Shown: positions 17,378 to 26,032 of the stretch, piece after piece
Numbering within the stretch: the stretch's first letter is position 1
Layout of the letters: each line of letters begins with the position of its first letter
Source of the DNA: Brockia lithotrophica
Lineage (GTDB): Bacteria > Bacillota > Bacilli > Thermicanales > DSM-22653
Reading direction: 5' to 3'
DNA length: 64,000 bases
Assembly (NCBI RefSeq): GCF_003633725.1
Contig: NZ_RBIJ01000006.1
Coordinates: 62,001-126,000 of the forward strand
The notes under the pieces: model-generated
Told to the model about the DNA's origin: nothing
Database searches by the model: none
What the model saw: the letters and a program-made list of their open reading frames with translations, nothing else
Position numbers and translations under genes: made by a program

Positions 17378-17500
17378 TGCGCGACTGGCACTCCTTTGTG
17401 AGGTCTGTCGTCTCCTATGCTCTCACGAATCGCCGGTCGAGGCAAGTCGCCGTTCCCGTAAACCGCCGCCGCACCTTATGGCGTCGAACTCTCCGGTTTT

Positions 17501-17770
17501 CTACTTTGCCGTTTCGGATGTCCCATCGTGTTCGACGCGGAGGGCATCTTCGATCCAACGCAGCTCGGCAAGAAGTCGCTCCTTACGGAGCTCCAGCGCA
17601 CGCCGCGTCCAAGAACGCGCGAGCTCCGGATTCACCGCTTCCGCCCAAGCCCAGCGGCCCAGCCCCTTCCACGGGGGCGGACCGTAGGGAGCGGCGTTCC
17701 AGCCCGCACCGAAGCGACCGCCGTACCACCCCCAACCGCGGCCGCCCCTGCCCCAAGACCATGGCCACAT
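17501..17770 (-). CDS. Small Gly/Trp-rich protein (DUF5320-like)
   Basis: An 89-residue protein in two halves: a Trp/Gly/Arg-rich N-terminus (MWPWSWGRGGRGWGWYGG) and a C-terminal helix rich in Glu, Arg and Leu that could form a coiled coil (ELRKERLLAELRWIEDAL). The layout resembles small DUF5320-type proteins often found beside DUF134 regulators, as here. ATG 17770 follows GGGAGGTG at 6 bases. Function unknown. Confidence 0.7.
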   Translation of the reverse strand: MWPWSWGRGGRGWGWYGGRFGAGWNAAPYGPPPWKGLGRWAWAEAVNPELARSWTRRALELRKERLLAELRWIEDALRVEHDGTSETAK

Positions 17771-17880
17771 CGGAAACACCTCCCAAATGGTAGGCATGTT
17801 TTGGGCAAATGACCGTTTCAAATCCATTGTACATGCCCCGACGGAAGAACGCAAGGGAGATCGCGGACCGGCCCCGGACA

Positions 17881-17916
17881 AAACGAAACGCCCCGGGGTC
17901 GCCGTGCGACCCCGGA
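17881..17916 (-). terminator. Terminator after znuA
   Basis: On the minus strand a 9-10-bp GC stem (17894-17903 with 17907-17916) is followed by a T-rich stretch (GTTTCGTTTTG). Confidence 0.75.
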
Positions 17917-17936
17917 GCGCAAGAACCCGCCACATC

Positions 17937-18953
17937 TCACTTCGTCTTTGCGCCCAAGAGCTTGGCAAAGCCCTCCATGTTTTGGCGGAACAAGTCTTGG
18001 TACGTGACACCCTTGTCGAACTGCTCCTTGGTCACCGTTCCCAACGCGTACAGCGGGACGACCTCGACTCCGGCCTCGCGGGCGACGGTTTCCGCCACGT
18101 CGTCCTTGGTCCCGTAGATCGACCCGATGGCGGGGACACCGCTCGCCTTGATCTGTTCCACGACCTTTTGAATCTGTTGCGCTGTAGGCGCTCCCTCCGT
18201 ACCCAAAAGCCCCGCGATGGAGATCTGCTTGAGCCCGTACTCCTTGGCCAGGTAGGAAAACGGAGGACGAGAGACGTAGAATTCCTTGTACTTCGCCTCG
18301 TTCACGAGGTTGCGAAAGTCCCGATCCAGCGCCTCGAGGGAGGCGATGTAGGCGTCGCGCCGTTTCTCGTACTCCGCCTTGTGCGCGGGGTCGATTGCCG
18401 CGAGCGCCTCCGTAAACCGCTTGGCAACTTCGATCATATTGCGGGGCGTCCAGAAGTGGGGGTCGGCCTGCCCCTGCGCCCCGGCTTGTCCGGACCCTTC
18501 TTCCTGCTTACCCGTGGCGCGCCGGATGAGCTCGATGCCCTGCGCCGCTTCTACCACCTTGGTCTTTTGGGGATCGACGTTGTCGAGCGCCCGCCGAATC
18601 CACGCCGCTTCCATGCCCGCCCCGTTGTAAACGAACAGGCGTGCGTCGGCGACCTTTTGGAGGTCCTTGGGTGTAGGTTCGAAACCGTGCGGTACCTGTC
18701 CAGGAGGTACGAGTTCGTACACCTCTACGTACTCGCCTCCGATCTGGCGGGCAAGGTCGTAGAGGGGATAGATTGTCGCTACGACCAAGGGCTTCTGCTC
18801 CGAAGCCGCCGTTCCTTGCGTCCCTTGGGTCGACGGCGTAGATGAAGACCCCTCTCTGCGCCCGCCGCACGCCGCAAGGGGTAACGCAAAGAGTGCGAGG
18901 AGCAAAATCCCCGCCAAAACCCGCTGCCATCGCCCAGCGAAGAGCGCGCGCAT
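17937..18953 (-). CDS. znuA: Metal ABC transporter substrate-binding lipoprotein (ZnuA-like)
   Basis: A 338-residue lipoprotein of the zinc/manganese-binding family: lipobox LPLAAC with Cys29, then a two-lobed metal-binding domain. Likely ligands are the His of VPHGFEPTP, the His of DPHFWTP and an acidic residue near YGTKDD. A short linker (KQEEGSGQAGAQGQ) replaces the His-rich loop often seen in ZnuA. No ATPase or permease gene is adjacent, so partners must be encoded elsewhere. A perfect Zur-type palindrome lies about 65 bases upstream, favouring zinc. Confidence 0.9.
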   Translation of the reverse strand: MRALFAGRWQRVLAGILLLALFALPLAACGGRREGSSSTPSTQGTQGTAASEQKPLVVATIYPLYDLARQIGGEYVEVYELVPPGQVPHGFEPTPKDLQKVADARLFVYNGAGMEAAWIRRALDNVDPQKTKVVEAAQGIELIRRATGKQEEGSGQAGAQGQADPHFWTPRNMIEVAKRFTEALAAIDPAHKAEYEKRRDAYIASLEALDRDFRNLVNEAKYKEFYVSRPPFSYLAKEYGLKQISIAGLLGTEGAPTAQQIQKVVEQIKASGVPAIGSIYGTKDDVAETVAREAGVEVVPLYALGTVTKEQFDKGVTYQDLFRQNMEGFAKLLGAKTK

Positions 18954-19015
18954 TGTTTGGCAACCCCCCTTTGCCGTGTCCCGGGCGTCCGACGCACCGG
19001 GACCTTCGGGCTTCT

Positions 19016-19034
19016 AATCGTAATCGTTACGATT
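19016..19034. promoter_or_regulatory. Zur-type operator upstream of znuA
   Basis: AATCGTAA-TCG-TTACGATT is a perfect 8+3+8 palindrome that matches the Bacillus Zur box pattern (AATCGTAATNATTACGATT) almost base for base. It lies in the znuA promoter region. Confidence 0.82.
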
Positions 19035-19092
19035 CATATCATAGAAAGCCGGCCGAGCTCCGTCAAGGGCGGAAGGGCGGCCCGCCCCCTCG

Positions 19093-19890
19093 TCAGGCGC
19101 CGCCGAAAGAAGAGGTCTCCCGAAATCGGGCAAGAATGGCTTGGATTTCCGGGAGCTTACGCCGGGCGGCGCGGCGGCCTTCTTCGATGATATCCGCAAC
19201 GTGTTCCAGGCGAAGGGCGGGAAAGTGCCCGACCTGGGGGGTGATGAGGACGTCTGCAAGGTGGGCCTTTGTGCGGAAGATGTGGTCTTCCATGATTTCA
19301 AGGCTTTGGTAGATCACGTCGTAAAGACCTGAGATCCGCGGTTTTCCGGGCTTCACGGCTACGTCCACGCCGATCACGACGTCCGCGCCCATCTCCCGCA
19401 AAACGGCGAGGGGGACACGTTCCACAACGCCGCCGTCCACGAGAATCCGCCCTTGGTAGAATACCGGCTCGAAGATCCCGGGGATCGCCGAGCTCGCCCG
19501 GACGGCGATGTCTGCGGGCCCCTCGCGGAAGACCACGGGTTCACCCCGCTCGAGGTCCGTAGCTACGACCGCCGTAGGGATCGCCAAAGCCTCGAGGGGC
19601 TTCCCGTGGGTGAGAAGGCGGACGAACTCGCCTACCCGTTCCCCTTTGAGGAACCCCCAACGGGGCGGGGTGAAGTCGAGGAAGAGACGACGTTCCACCG
19701 AAGTGGCAAGGCGCTCGAGGCGGTCGAGCGGGAGACGGTTCGCGTACGCCACGGCGATGACAGCACCCATGCTGCTCCCCGCAAGGAAATCCACGGGAAT
19801 CCCCGCTTCCTCGAGCACCTGAAGCACACCCAAATGCGCGAGGCCGCGGGCACCTCCGGCCCCCAAGGCAAGACCGACGCGTAAACGCAT
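19093..19890 (-). CDS. ylbK: Patatin-like phospholipase family protein (RssA/YlbK-like)
   Basis: A 265-residue patatin-fold serine hydrolase. The oxyanion loop GAGGARGLAHLGVL is at the N-terminus, the nucleophile is in GSSMG, and the catalytic Asp is in DGGVVERVP. ATG 19890 places the family motif at the usual distance. A GTG at 19959 is also in frame but sits where transcription should start. YlbK is the Bacillus homologue; here it is divergent from ylbJ, the same neighbour pair. Physiological substrate unknown. Confidence 0.88.
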   Translation of the reverse strand: MRLRVGLALGAGGARGLAHLGVLQVLEEAGIPVDFLAGSSMGAVIAVAYANRLPLDRLERLATSVERRLFLDFTPPRWGFLKGERVGEFVRLLTHGKPLEALAIPTAVVATDLERGEPVVFREGPADIAVRASSAIPGIFEPVFYQGRILVDGGVVERVPLAVLREMGADVVIGVDVAVKPGKPRISGLYDVIYQSLEIMEDHIFRTKAHLADVLITPQVGHFPALRLEHVADIIEEGRRAARRKLPEIQAILARFRETSSFGGA

Positions 19891-19965
19891 GGTTTTCCCG
19901 GCCGCCGACGGGATTTCCGCCGCGTCCGGCGATCCCCCCTTCCTGGGTTGCCGTGCCACGGGTTT

Positions 19966-19974
19966 ATTGTACCA
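19966..19974 (-). promoter_or_regulatory. Extended -10 promoter of ylbK
   Basis: TGGTACAAT on the minus strand. The predicted start point falls at the GTG of 19959, which supports the downstream ATG as the real start. Confidence 0.6.
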
Positions 19975-20146
19975 CGTTTTCCCGGACGACCATTCCCGGA
20001 TAGGACTCGGAGGAGGATCGTCGGAAAAATCTCAGGCGAAAGCCCTACGGAACCCGGAGGGGGAAGTTCGGCGGAGAGTGCGCGGGACTGGAGGGACAGA
20101 AGCGGAGATATACATCATGTACAGACCCCGGAGGAGGTAGGCAAAG

Positions 20147-21328
20147 GTGACCAGATCGGCCCCCGCCCGCGAACTCACGATCGCCCTCCTCGTGGCCGTC
20201 GCCTTGGGAATGCTCGCCCAACCCGCCGAAGCGCTGCGCGCTGCCCGCCGGGGACTGGAGTTGTGGGCCAACGTGGTCCTCCCCGCCACCTTTCCCTTCC
20301 TCGTCCTCGCAGAACTTTCCATCGCCTGGGAAGTGCCCCAGGCCCTCGCCGCCGTCAGCGCTCCCGTCGTCCGTACGGTCTTCCGCCTGCCGGGAACGGC
20401 GGCCTTTCCCTTTCTCTTCGGGCTCTTTTCGGGTTACCCCACGACGGCAAAGGTCGCCTCTCGCCTCGTGCAAGAAGGGCTCCTCGACCGCGCGAGCGCC
20501 GCGCGCCTGACGGCCTTTCTCACGAGTGCCGACCCCCTGTTCCTCGGTGCCGCCGTGGCCGCCGGCCTCCTCGATCGGCCCGAACTCGCCCCCTACCTCT
20601 TCGCCCTTCACTACGGGACGGCCCTGGCCCTAGGCTTTCTCTCCCGCTTTTTCCCCTTCGAACGCAGCGGGCGCGCAGAAGGCGCCTCCCTCCGGCGTTC
20701 CCCGGGTGCCTCCGATGATCCCCTGCCTCGGAAGCGGCCCTACGAACCCCCGGGGAGAACCCTCGCCCGCGCCGTTCACGAAGCCGCCCACACCCTCATC
20801 GCCATCGGCGGGATTATGACCTTTTTCGCCGTAGCGCTTCGAGTCGCTGCACTCGAAATTTCTTGGTGTGCGGGGAGGGCTTCCGAGGCGTTCCTCCCGA
20901 ACGCGGCAGGGGGGATCCTCATGGGGTTGTTCGAAGTCACGCTGGGGCTTGCGCAAATCGCGAGCTCTCCGCTTTCGGAAAACCTCCGAATTGCCTTCGT
21001 CCTCTTCCTCCTCGGATGGGGAGGTCTTTCCGTGCACGCCCAGGTCGCCGCCTTTCTCGCGGAAGCCGGAGTGAGCTTCCGCGCCTTTCCCCTCTATCGC
21101 CTGCTTCACGGGGCTCTTTCCGGAGCGCTCTCCCTCCTCGTGTGGCCGTACGTCGAACCGCACATGAACCCCGCAGGTGTGGCGGTGGGAAATCCCGGCG
21201 AAAGGTTCCCCGGGACCGATCTCGTCTTTTCGGGAAACCTGTGGCTCTTTTCCCTCGCCCTCGCCGCACTTCTCGCCCTGGGACTCGCGTTGGGAAGCCG
21301 CGGACGCAACCGCTCAAGCGCCTTCTGA
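20147..21328 (+). CDS. ylbJ: Sporulation integral membrane protein YlbJ
   Basis: A 393-residue membrane protein with about eight hydrophobic segments and a nucleoside-recognition (Gate-like) pattern, e.g. LPATFPFLVLAELS and GLFSGYPTTAKVASRLV. YlbJ is made in the mother cell under sigma-E in Bacillus and is needed for spore cortex formation. GTG 20147 follows GGAGGAGGT. A long hydrophilic loop (~175-210) is Arg/Pro-rich. Its 3' end overlaps the convergent DUF523 gene by 15 bp. Confidence 0.88.
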   Translation: MTRSAPARELTIALLVAVALGMLAQPAEALRAARRGLELWANVVLPATFPFLVLAELSIAWEVPQALAAVSAPVVRTVFRLPGTAAFPFLFGLFSGYPTTAKVASRLVQEGLLDRASAARLTAFLTSADPLFLGAAVAAGLLDRPELAPYLFALHYGTALALGFLSRFFPFERSGRAEGASLRRSPGASDDPLPRKRPYEPPGRTLARAVHEAAHTLIAIGGIMTFFAVALRVAALEISWCAGRASEAFLPNAAGGILMGLFEVTLGLAQIASSPLSENLRIAFVLFLLGWGGLSVHAQVAAFLAEAGVSFRAFPLYRLLHGALSGALSLLVWPYVEPHMNPAGVAVGNPGERFPGTDLVFSGNLWLFSLALAALLALGLALGSRGRNRSSAF

Positions 21329-21787
21329 AGATCCGTTTGCGAGAAACTCTTCGTCGGAGAGGACTTCGATCCCGTTTTGCGCGAGGAAGTAGGCGGCGAT
21401 CCCCATCCCGGGAACGCGGCGACGTTGGAACGTACCGTCGTACACCTCGCGCACACCGCAGGAGGGGCTCCTTTCTTTGAGAATCGCCGCCTGCGCTCCG
21501 AACGCCCGGGCAAGGCGGAGCGTTTCCTCGGCGCCGCGGAGGAAGAAGGACGTGACGTCCTCCCCGGCCGCATTCCGCACGGAGGCACGGCCCTCCCATA
21601 CCGCCCGCGCATCTCCCCCTTCGATTTCCGCGGGAACGCGCGGCGTGGGAAGTCCTCCGAGCTGCTCCGGACATACGGGAATCGCCTTCCCCTGCCGGAC
21701 GAGCTCGAGCAAAGGCTCTCTGAGGTTCGTCCCGCCGTCGTAACGGCAGCGGACGCCTAAAAGGCACGCGCTCACGACGTAGCGCAC
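21314..21787 (-). CDS. DUF523 family protein
   Basis: A 157-residue protein with family hallmarks: SACLLGVRCRYDGG at the start, PVCPEQLGGLPTPR (~35-50), and KERSPSCGVREVYDGTF, with conserved cysteines that suggest a metal or Fe-S site. The biochemical role of the family is not known to me. I chose GTG 21787, followed directly by the family N-terminus; the reading frame extends further upstream. Confidence 0.82.
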   Translation of the reverse strand: MRYVVSACLLGVRCRYDGGTNLREPLLELVRQGKAIPVCPEQLGGLPTPRVPAEIEGGDARAVWEGRASVRNAAGEDVTSFFLRGAEETLRLARAFGAQAAILKERSPSCGVREVYDGTFQRRRVPGMGIAAYFLAQNGIEVLSDEEFLANGSSEGA

Positions 21788-21890
21788 AGACGCTACGTCC
21801 TTCTCCGACGACGAGTGGCCCAAGGAGAAACGCCCCCTCAAACGAGATTTCAGGACCTTCCAAGGGACGTACGAAACGGCGGCCTTCCCT

Positions 21891-22160
21891 TCACCCTTCC
21901 CTGCACGACGATCCCGATGCGGAAAAGAAGCGAACGAGCTTTCCCAACGCCTCCTCCTCGTCCGTTCCGTGGAGGACGAGGGTAAAGCGCTCCCCCCGGC
22001 GCAACGGAACGCAGGCGAGGCCGAGCAGGCTCTTCACGTTTACGTGCACGCCGCCCTTGTGAAGGTAGATCTCCGAGGAAAAGCTTTCCGCCAAATCCAC
22101 CAGCGCGACGAGGTCTTCCAACCCCAAGCAGCGCTCCAGCGTAACCTCGGCCATGCGCAC
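21891..22160 (-). CDS. HPr-like protein lacking the active-site histidine
   Basis: An 89-residue protein with the HPr fold pattern. Aligned on the conserved NVKSLLGL (HPr: NLKSIMGV), the regulatory serine is present as Ser44, but the His15 position is Gly13 and the following Arg-Pro are Glu-Asp. It therefore cannot carry the PEP-derived phosphate, yet could still be a target of HPr kinase, as with Bacillus Crh (Gln at this site). GTG 22160 follows GGGGAGTGG at 6 bases. A carbon-signalling role is inference. Confidence 0.72.
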   Translation of the reverse strand: MRMAEVTLERCLGLEDLVALVDLAESFSSEIYLHKGGVHVNVKSLLGLACVPLRRGERFTLVLHGTDEEEALGKLVRFFSASGSSCREG

Positions 22161-22370
22161 GGCGTTCCACTCCCCGGAGGTCTTCTTCGCCCTACCCCCT
22201 TCACCTAAAGCCCCGTTCCCCTCGGAAACGCTTTCACGTCTATCTGTCAAACACCCTCTTTTTGTCTCCGGCGCGGCGAAGCGCCGCAACCCCGTAGGTA
22301 AGGGATAATCCGGAAAACGTGGTCCTACTCCGTACTCTACCGGGGGCAACCCCCACAGTCAAGGTTACTT
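22161..22370. other. Gap between the HPr-like and MFS genes
   Basis: The 210 bases hold TTGACA on the minus strand (22250-22245) without a matching -10, and a cre-like half-match (22223-22236, two mismatches to TGWAANCGNTNWCA). Neither is strong enough to call. Confidence 0.3.
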
Positions 22371-23714
22371 TTACGACGGAGGAGGATTTTCCCCGCCAGA
22401 CCCATCTCCCCTTTGCGAAAGGCCCTTCCCCTGACCTTCCTCCAAACGGGGATAGAGCTTTTCCAGGACAAAGGCGTTCGCCAAAAGGAGCGCCGCGGAG
22501 AGCGGAAAGACCGTCCGAAGGGAACTCACGTCCGCCACCGCACCGCCGAAGAGGGGGCCGAGGAAATTCCCAAGATTGGCCGCGCTCGTGGCGTAGCCGA
22601 AGGTTCGGCTTTCGAACCCTTCGGGAGCCCGCAGGCGAAGGACGGCGTTTAACGAGGGGCTAATGCCTCCCAACGCCACCCCGAGAACGACGCGCAACGC
22701 GAGGAGGGAGGCGACGCCGCGGACGAATGCGTGGGGGAAAAGGGCCATCGCGGCAAGGACGAGGCTTCCCACGAGCACGCGCCGTGCGCCCAAGCGGTCC
22801 GTGGCCCGGCCTAAAACCGGCGCCGCAACCATGTTGGCGAGCGCCGTAAGCCCCATGACCACACCCGCCCAGAAAGAAGCCCCGAAATCCGATCCGACCA
22901 GTTCGGCGACGAAGAGCGAGAGGAGGGGGTAGATCGCGACGAAGGCAAACTGCACCAGGAAGTTCGTGAGAAAGAGCACGACGAGGTCCGGACGAAGGAG
23001 GATGGATCCCGCGCGACCGCCTTTTTCGCGGGCGGGTGGCGGGGGCGTGCGTACGTCGCTTACGCCGAAGAGGGCGAGGAGGGAGACGGCAAACAGAGAA
23101 GCTCCCGTGAGGAGGAAGAGCGTGCGGTAGCCGAAGTGTTCGGCGAGAAGCCCGCCAAGGGCGGGACCGACGATCGTCCCAGCAACGCTTCCGGACTGCA
23201 GCACGCCAAGGGCCCACCCTACGCGCTCTCTCGGAGCAGAAACGGCCATGAGCGATACCGAGGCGGGGACGATGCCGGATATAAACCCATTGAGGAAGCG
23301 AAGGACGAAGAGCTCGCCCGGCGTATGCACGAACGCCATGAGGGTATTCGTAACCGCCATGCCGAACCCGGAACGCAAGACCATGAGCTTTCGGCCCATG
23401 CGGTCGGCAAGGGCGCCCCAAACGGGTGCCATGAGGAAAGAGGAAAAAAAGCTCACGCTGTAGATCGCCCCGGACCAAAAGTGGAGGTGCGGGGAGTTGC
23501 GGAGGCCCAAATCGGAAGCGAGAAAGAGCGGCAAAAACGGGATCAGCTGGCTAAACCCCACCGCCACGAAGAAGAGCGAAATCGTAAGGACGACGAGGTT
23601 CTTTCGCCAGGGATGGGAATCGAACTGGGGCTCTTCCGAAGGACCCATCCGGGGAGAGGCGGAGGAGAAAGGCGGCGTCGGTACGCCGCGCGCGGCTTTA
23701 TCGGAACCGTTCAC
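22371..23714 (-). CDS. MFS transporter, probable drug/solute exporter
   Basis: A 447-residue membrane protein with 12 predicted helices and the major-facilitator loop motif GALADRMGRKLMVLRSG after helix 2. The helix-5 motif region GVLQSGSVAGTIVGPALGG is typical of proton-driven drug exporters (DHA1 type). The second half has the weaker repeat GRATDRLGARRVLVG. GTG 23714 follows AAGGGAAG; a TTG at 23762 in frame lies inside a leader hairpin and is less likely. Substrate unknown. Confidence 0.85.
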   Translation of the reverse strand: MNGSDKAARGVPTPPFSSASPRMGPSEEPQFDSHPWRKNLVVLTISLFFVAVGFSQLIPFLPLFLASDLGLRNSPHLHFWSGAIYSVSFFSSFLMAPVWGALADRMGRKLMVLRSGFGMAVTNTLMAFVHTPGELFVLRFLNGFISGIVPASVSLMAVSAPRERVGWALGVLQSGSVAGTIVGPALGGLLAEHFGYRTLFLLTGASLFAVSLLALFGVSDVRTPPPPAREKGGRAGSILLRPDLVVLFLTNFLVQFAFVAIYPLLSLFVAELVGSDFGASFWAGVVMGLTALANMVAAPVLGRATDRLGARRVLVGSLVLAAMALFPHAFVRGVASLLALRVVLGVALGGISPSLNAVLRLRAPEGFESRTFGYATSAANLGNFLGPLFGGAVADVSSLRTVFPLSAALLLANAFVLEKLYPRLEEGQGKGLSQRGDGSGGENPPPS

Positions 23715-23755
23715 GTCTGCGTTCTTCCCTTCCCGTGCTGCGAAACGTCGTCCGT

Positions 23756-23802
23756 CTGCCAAACGGCAGAGGGGGCACAGAGCTTTGAACCCTGTGCCCC
23801 CT
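23756..23802 (-). promoter_or_regulatory. Two stacked hairpins in the MFS leader
   Basis: On the minus strand an 11-bp perfect stem with an 11-base loop (23802-23770) is followed without a gap by a 5-bp stem with a 4-base loop (23769-23756). There is no T-tract. A promoter (TTGAAT at 23862-23857, 18-base spacer, TACAAT at 23838-23833) would place both hairpins in the untranslated leader. Confidence 0.5.
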
Positions 23803-23830
23803 TCCCGCCGATCGCGCGATCTCCGTAGAC

Positions 23831-24151
23831 CTATTGTATATTTCGAGCTACGAAAAATTCAAGAGGCGAACCTCCCGCCCGGCTCTCGACGCGTGGTGCG
23901 GGACACGCGGTACACGCTTCTCCCCCTTCGGCACGTACCCGAAAGGGGTCGTCGGCAAAAACTTCGCGGAGTTCTTCCTCTACGGCACGGAGAAGGTCGT
24001 CCACGGGCCGCTGCAGGTGAAAGGGGGAGGAGGATGCGGAAACCCCTTTCCCTGCCCCTCGCACCGCGCGGGAGAACTCCCGCCACGCCCGGGTAGACAA
24101 CACGGCGTCCACCAACGCGTCTACCGCCTGCCAAAATGCTTCCTCGTCCAC
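23831..24151 (-). CDS. Hypothetical protein
   Basis: A 106-residue protein, not recognised. The first 35 residues look helical and acidic (MDEEAFWQAVDALVDAVLS), as does the middle (PVDDLLRAVEEELREVF); a CTACP motif occurs near residue 80. It starts at GTG 24151 with no clear ribosome site, 64 bp after the secreted-protein gene on the same strand. Amino-acid composition favours a real gene, but support is modest. Its 3' end overlaps the promoter of the MFS gene. Confidence 0.45.
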   Translation of the reverse strand: MDEEAFWQAVDALVDAVLSTRAWREFSRAVRGAGKGVSASSSPFHLQRPVDDLLRAVEEELREVFADDPFRVRAEGGEACTACPAPRVESRAGGSPLEFFVARNIQ

Positions 24152-24215
24152 GCCGTACCCGGCTCGGAATCCGCCTTCCGACGCCGGTCGTCACCTCCCC
24201 GCTTCCGAGGGCTCG

Positions 24216-24653
24216 TCACAGGGGAGCGCTGCGCGGAGCCCCGCCGTGCGGAACCGCAATTTCCGAGACGTGCTCGGAAAGAAGCTCCCCTAGGGAATTG
24301 TACATCCGTACCCGAACGGTGTGCTTCCCCGGAGAAAGACCGCGCACGACGTAAGCCCTGGCCGTCGTTCGCCCTACCTCCCGACCGTCGACAGAGACCG
24401 CAAACTCTAGAGCGAGACCTTCCCGCGGAACGGAAAACTCGAGGAAGAGGTCGTACCCGCGGACTGCGGCGCGAACGGAAAATCCCTGCGACTCCATCGG
24501 CGCGCCGGCGAATCGCCATGCGATTGCGCCTTCGTCCTTTGCGGGAGGGGGAGCCGAGTGAGCTGCCCCCGGCCACGCAGCAAGCCATCCGATACCCGCG
24601 AACAGCGCGACAACCCCCTTCCGACCTAGACCAAGCCGCAGCCATCGGTTCAC
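24216..24653 (-). CDS. Hypothetical secreted protein
   Basis: A 145-residue protein with a signal peptide (Arg-rich start, hydrophobic core VVALFAGIGWLAAW, likely cleavage after AHS). The mature part has alternating hydrophobic residues and a VSVDGREVGRT ... GLSPGKHTVRVRMYNSLGELL pattern, suggesting one Ig-like/FN3-type beta sandwich. GTG 24653 follows AAAGGGGGCGAGG. It follows the methyltransferase gene on the same strand; no functional link is evident. Confidence 0.65.
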   Translation of the reverse strand: MNRWLRLGLGRKGVVALFAGIGWLAAWPGAAHSAPPPAKDEGAIAWRFAGAPMESQGFSVRAAVRGYDLFLEFSVPREGLALEFAVSVDGREVGRTTARAYVVRGLSPGKHTVRVRMYNSLGELLSEHVSEIAVPHGGAPRSAPL

Positions 24654-24698
24654 GGAACCCTCGCCCCCTTTTGCCGCTTCCCAAGTGTCGTTTCCTGC

Positions 24699-25856
24699 CT
24701 AGTTTTCCCCGAAAAGCGACGAATCCACGCGTTCGGGGCCTTGCGACGGTGCGAGGACGAGGACGGCGAAGCGCTCGCCCATCCCTTCGGGATGAACGAG
24801 GTAGGCGAGCGAACGGAGCAAGGCGTGAGACTCGCTCGCCGGGAAAAGGGCCGCCAGCTCCTCCATCCCTCTTTCCCCTAGCGTACGTACGAGCCACGTT
24901 CCGAGAGGCGAAAGCGAAACGGAGGCAAATCCGGCCTTTCGGGCCGCCACACGCACGTACTCCCAGGGTACGTCGTACGTGAGGTCGCACGTACCCGGCA
25001 CGCGACGCTTCGGATCGACGATTTGGTGGGCGGCGTAGGCGCGAAGGGTCCCCTCCCGCGGCCAGGGAGACTTGCCTTCGCGGCCGTAGTCGACGAAGTA
25101 GAGAAGCTCCGGGGAAATGCGCCGTCGGACTTCGGACAGCCAAAGGGGGAGTCCTAGGGGAACCTCACCGACCGATCCTTCTTCGAGGACTTCCAGCGCC
25201 TGTTTTTCTTCTGGGGACAAGAAGACGGGTTCCCCGGGTTCTTCCGTGAAGACCACCCGATCGCCGCGGGCGAAAGTCTCGGAGACGCACCACTGGAGGC
25301 GGACAAGTTCCCCCTTGCGCCGAAGTACCCGTTCCGCGGGGAAGGCGTCGAGGAGTTCGTGGGCAAACACCCAAACCCGCTTTCCGTGCAGGTCGGGGAG
25401 TTCCCCCACATCGGAGAAGACCTCGGCTCTCGTTTCGGCTCCTGCTTCGGATAGGGCGGAAAGGCGGTCTTCGAGCCGGCGGCGGAAGTGAGGGTTCCCC
25501 TCGACCGCAAACGCGAACGAGGGAAGGCCTTCCTTCGGGACGAGGCGGACCCACGTCCGCAAAACCGTCTCGAGGAAGCGTCCGTCCCCCGCCCCAATTT
25601 CGACGAATACCTCCGGAGGGCGTACGCCAAACCTCTGGGGCAAGGAGCGGGCCACGGCATACGCCCACGCGGCGCCGTACCCGCGTCCCACGTGACTTGC
25701 CGTAAAGAAGTCGCCGCCGCGGCCCAGGGCTTCCGCGGTGCGGTAGTACCCGCATTCCGGGTGGTACAGCCAAAACTCCATGAGTTCCGCAAAGGGAATG
25801 CAGCGACGCCCGCCGCGCCAGGACTCCCAAACCTCGAAACAGTCCCTTCCGTTCAT
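24699..25856 (-). CDS. MidA/NDUFAF7-family SAM-dependent methyltransferase
   Basis: A 385-residue protein of the DUF185 family. FAELMEFWLYHPECGYYR near the N-terminus, GDFFTASHVGRGYG, the SAM-binding VFVEIGAGDGRFLETVL, and VFAHELLDAFPAERV are family hallmarks. The mitochondrial relative methylates an arginine of complex I; the bacterial substrates are not established. ATG 25856 is spaced 10 bases from AAGGGGTG; ATG 25865 lies too near that site. Confidence 0.88.
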   Translation of the reverse strand: MNGRDCFEVWESWRGGRRCIPFAELMEFWLYHPECGYYRTAEALGRGGDFFTASHVGRGYGAAWAYAVARSLPQRFGVRPPEVFVEIGAGDGRFLETVLRTWVRLVPKEGLPSFAFAVEGNPHFRRRLEDRLSALSEAGAETRAEVFSDVGELPDLHGKRVWVFAHELLDAFPAERVLRRKGELVRLQWCVSETFARGDRVVFTEEPGEPVFLSPEEKQALEVLEEGSVGEVPLGLPLWLSEVRRRISPELLYFVDYGREGKSPWPREGTLRAYAAHQIVDPKRRVPGTCDLTYDVPWEYVRVAARKAGFASVSLSPLGTWLVRTLGERGMEELAALFPASESHALLRSLAYLVHPEGMGERFAVLVLAPSQGPERVDSSLFGEN

Positions 25857-26032
25857 CGGACGCATTCACCCCTTCGTCGCACGCGACGCGCATCCGGGTG
25901 GAGCGGGGAACGGGGAATCCGCGCCTTCACCACGGGGAATGCGCGAAACGGCGACGCACAAACTAAGGAAGGTCTCGGCAACATGCGGCGGGACGCGGGA
26001 ATTCGCGCCCGTTCGGAAACGGAGGGTTTTCC

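Noticed and set aside
22223-22250. TTGACA and cre-like sequence before the HPr-like gene
   Set aside because: No -10 lies 16-18 bases from TTGACA, and the cre match has two mismatches at informative positions.
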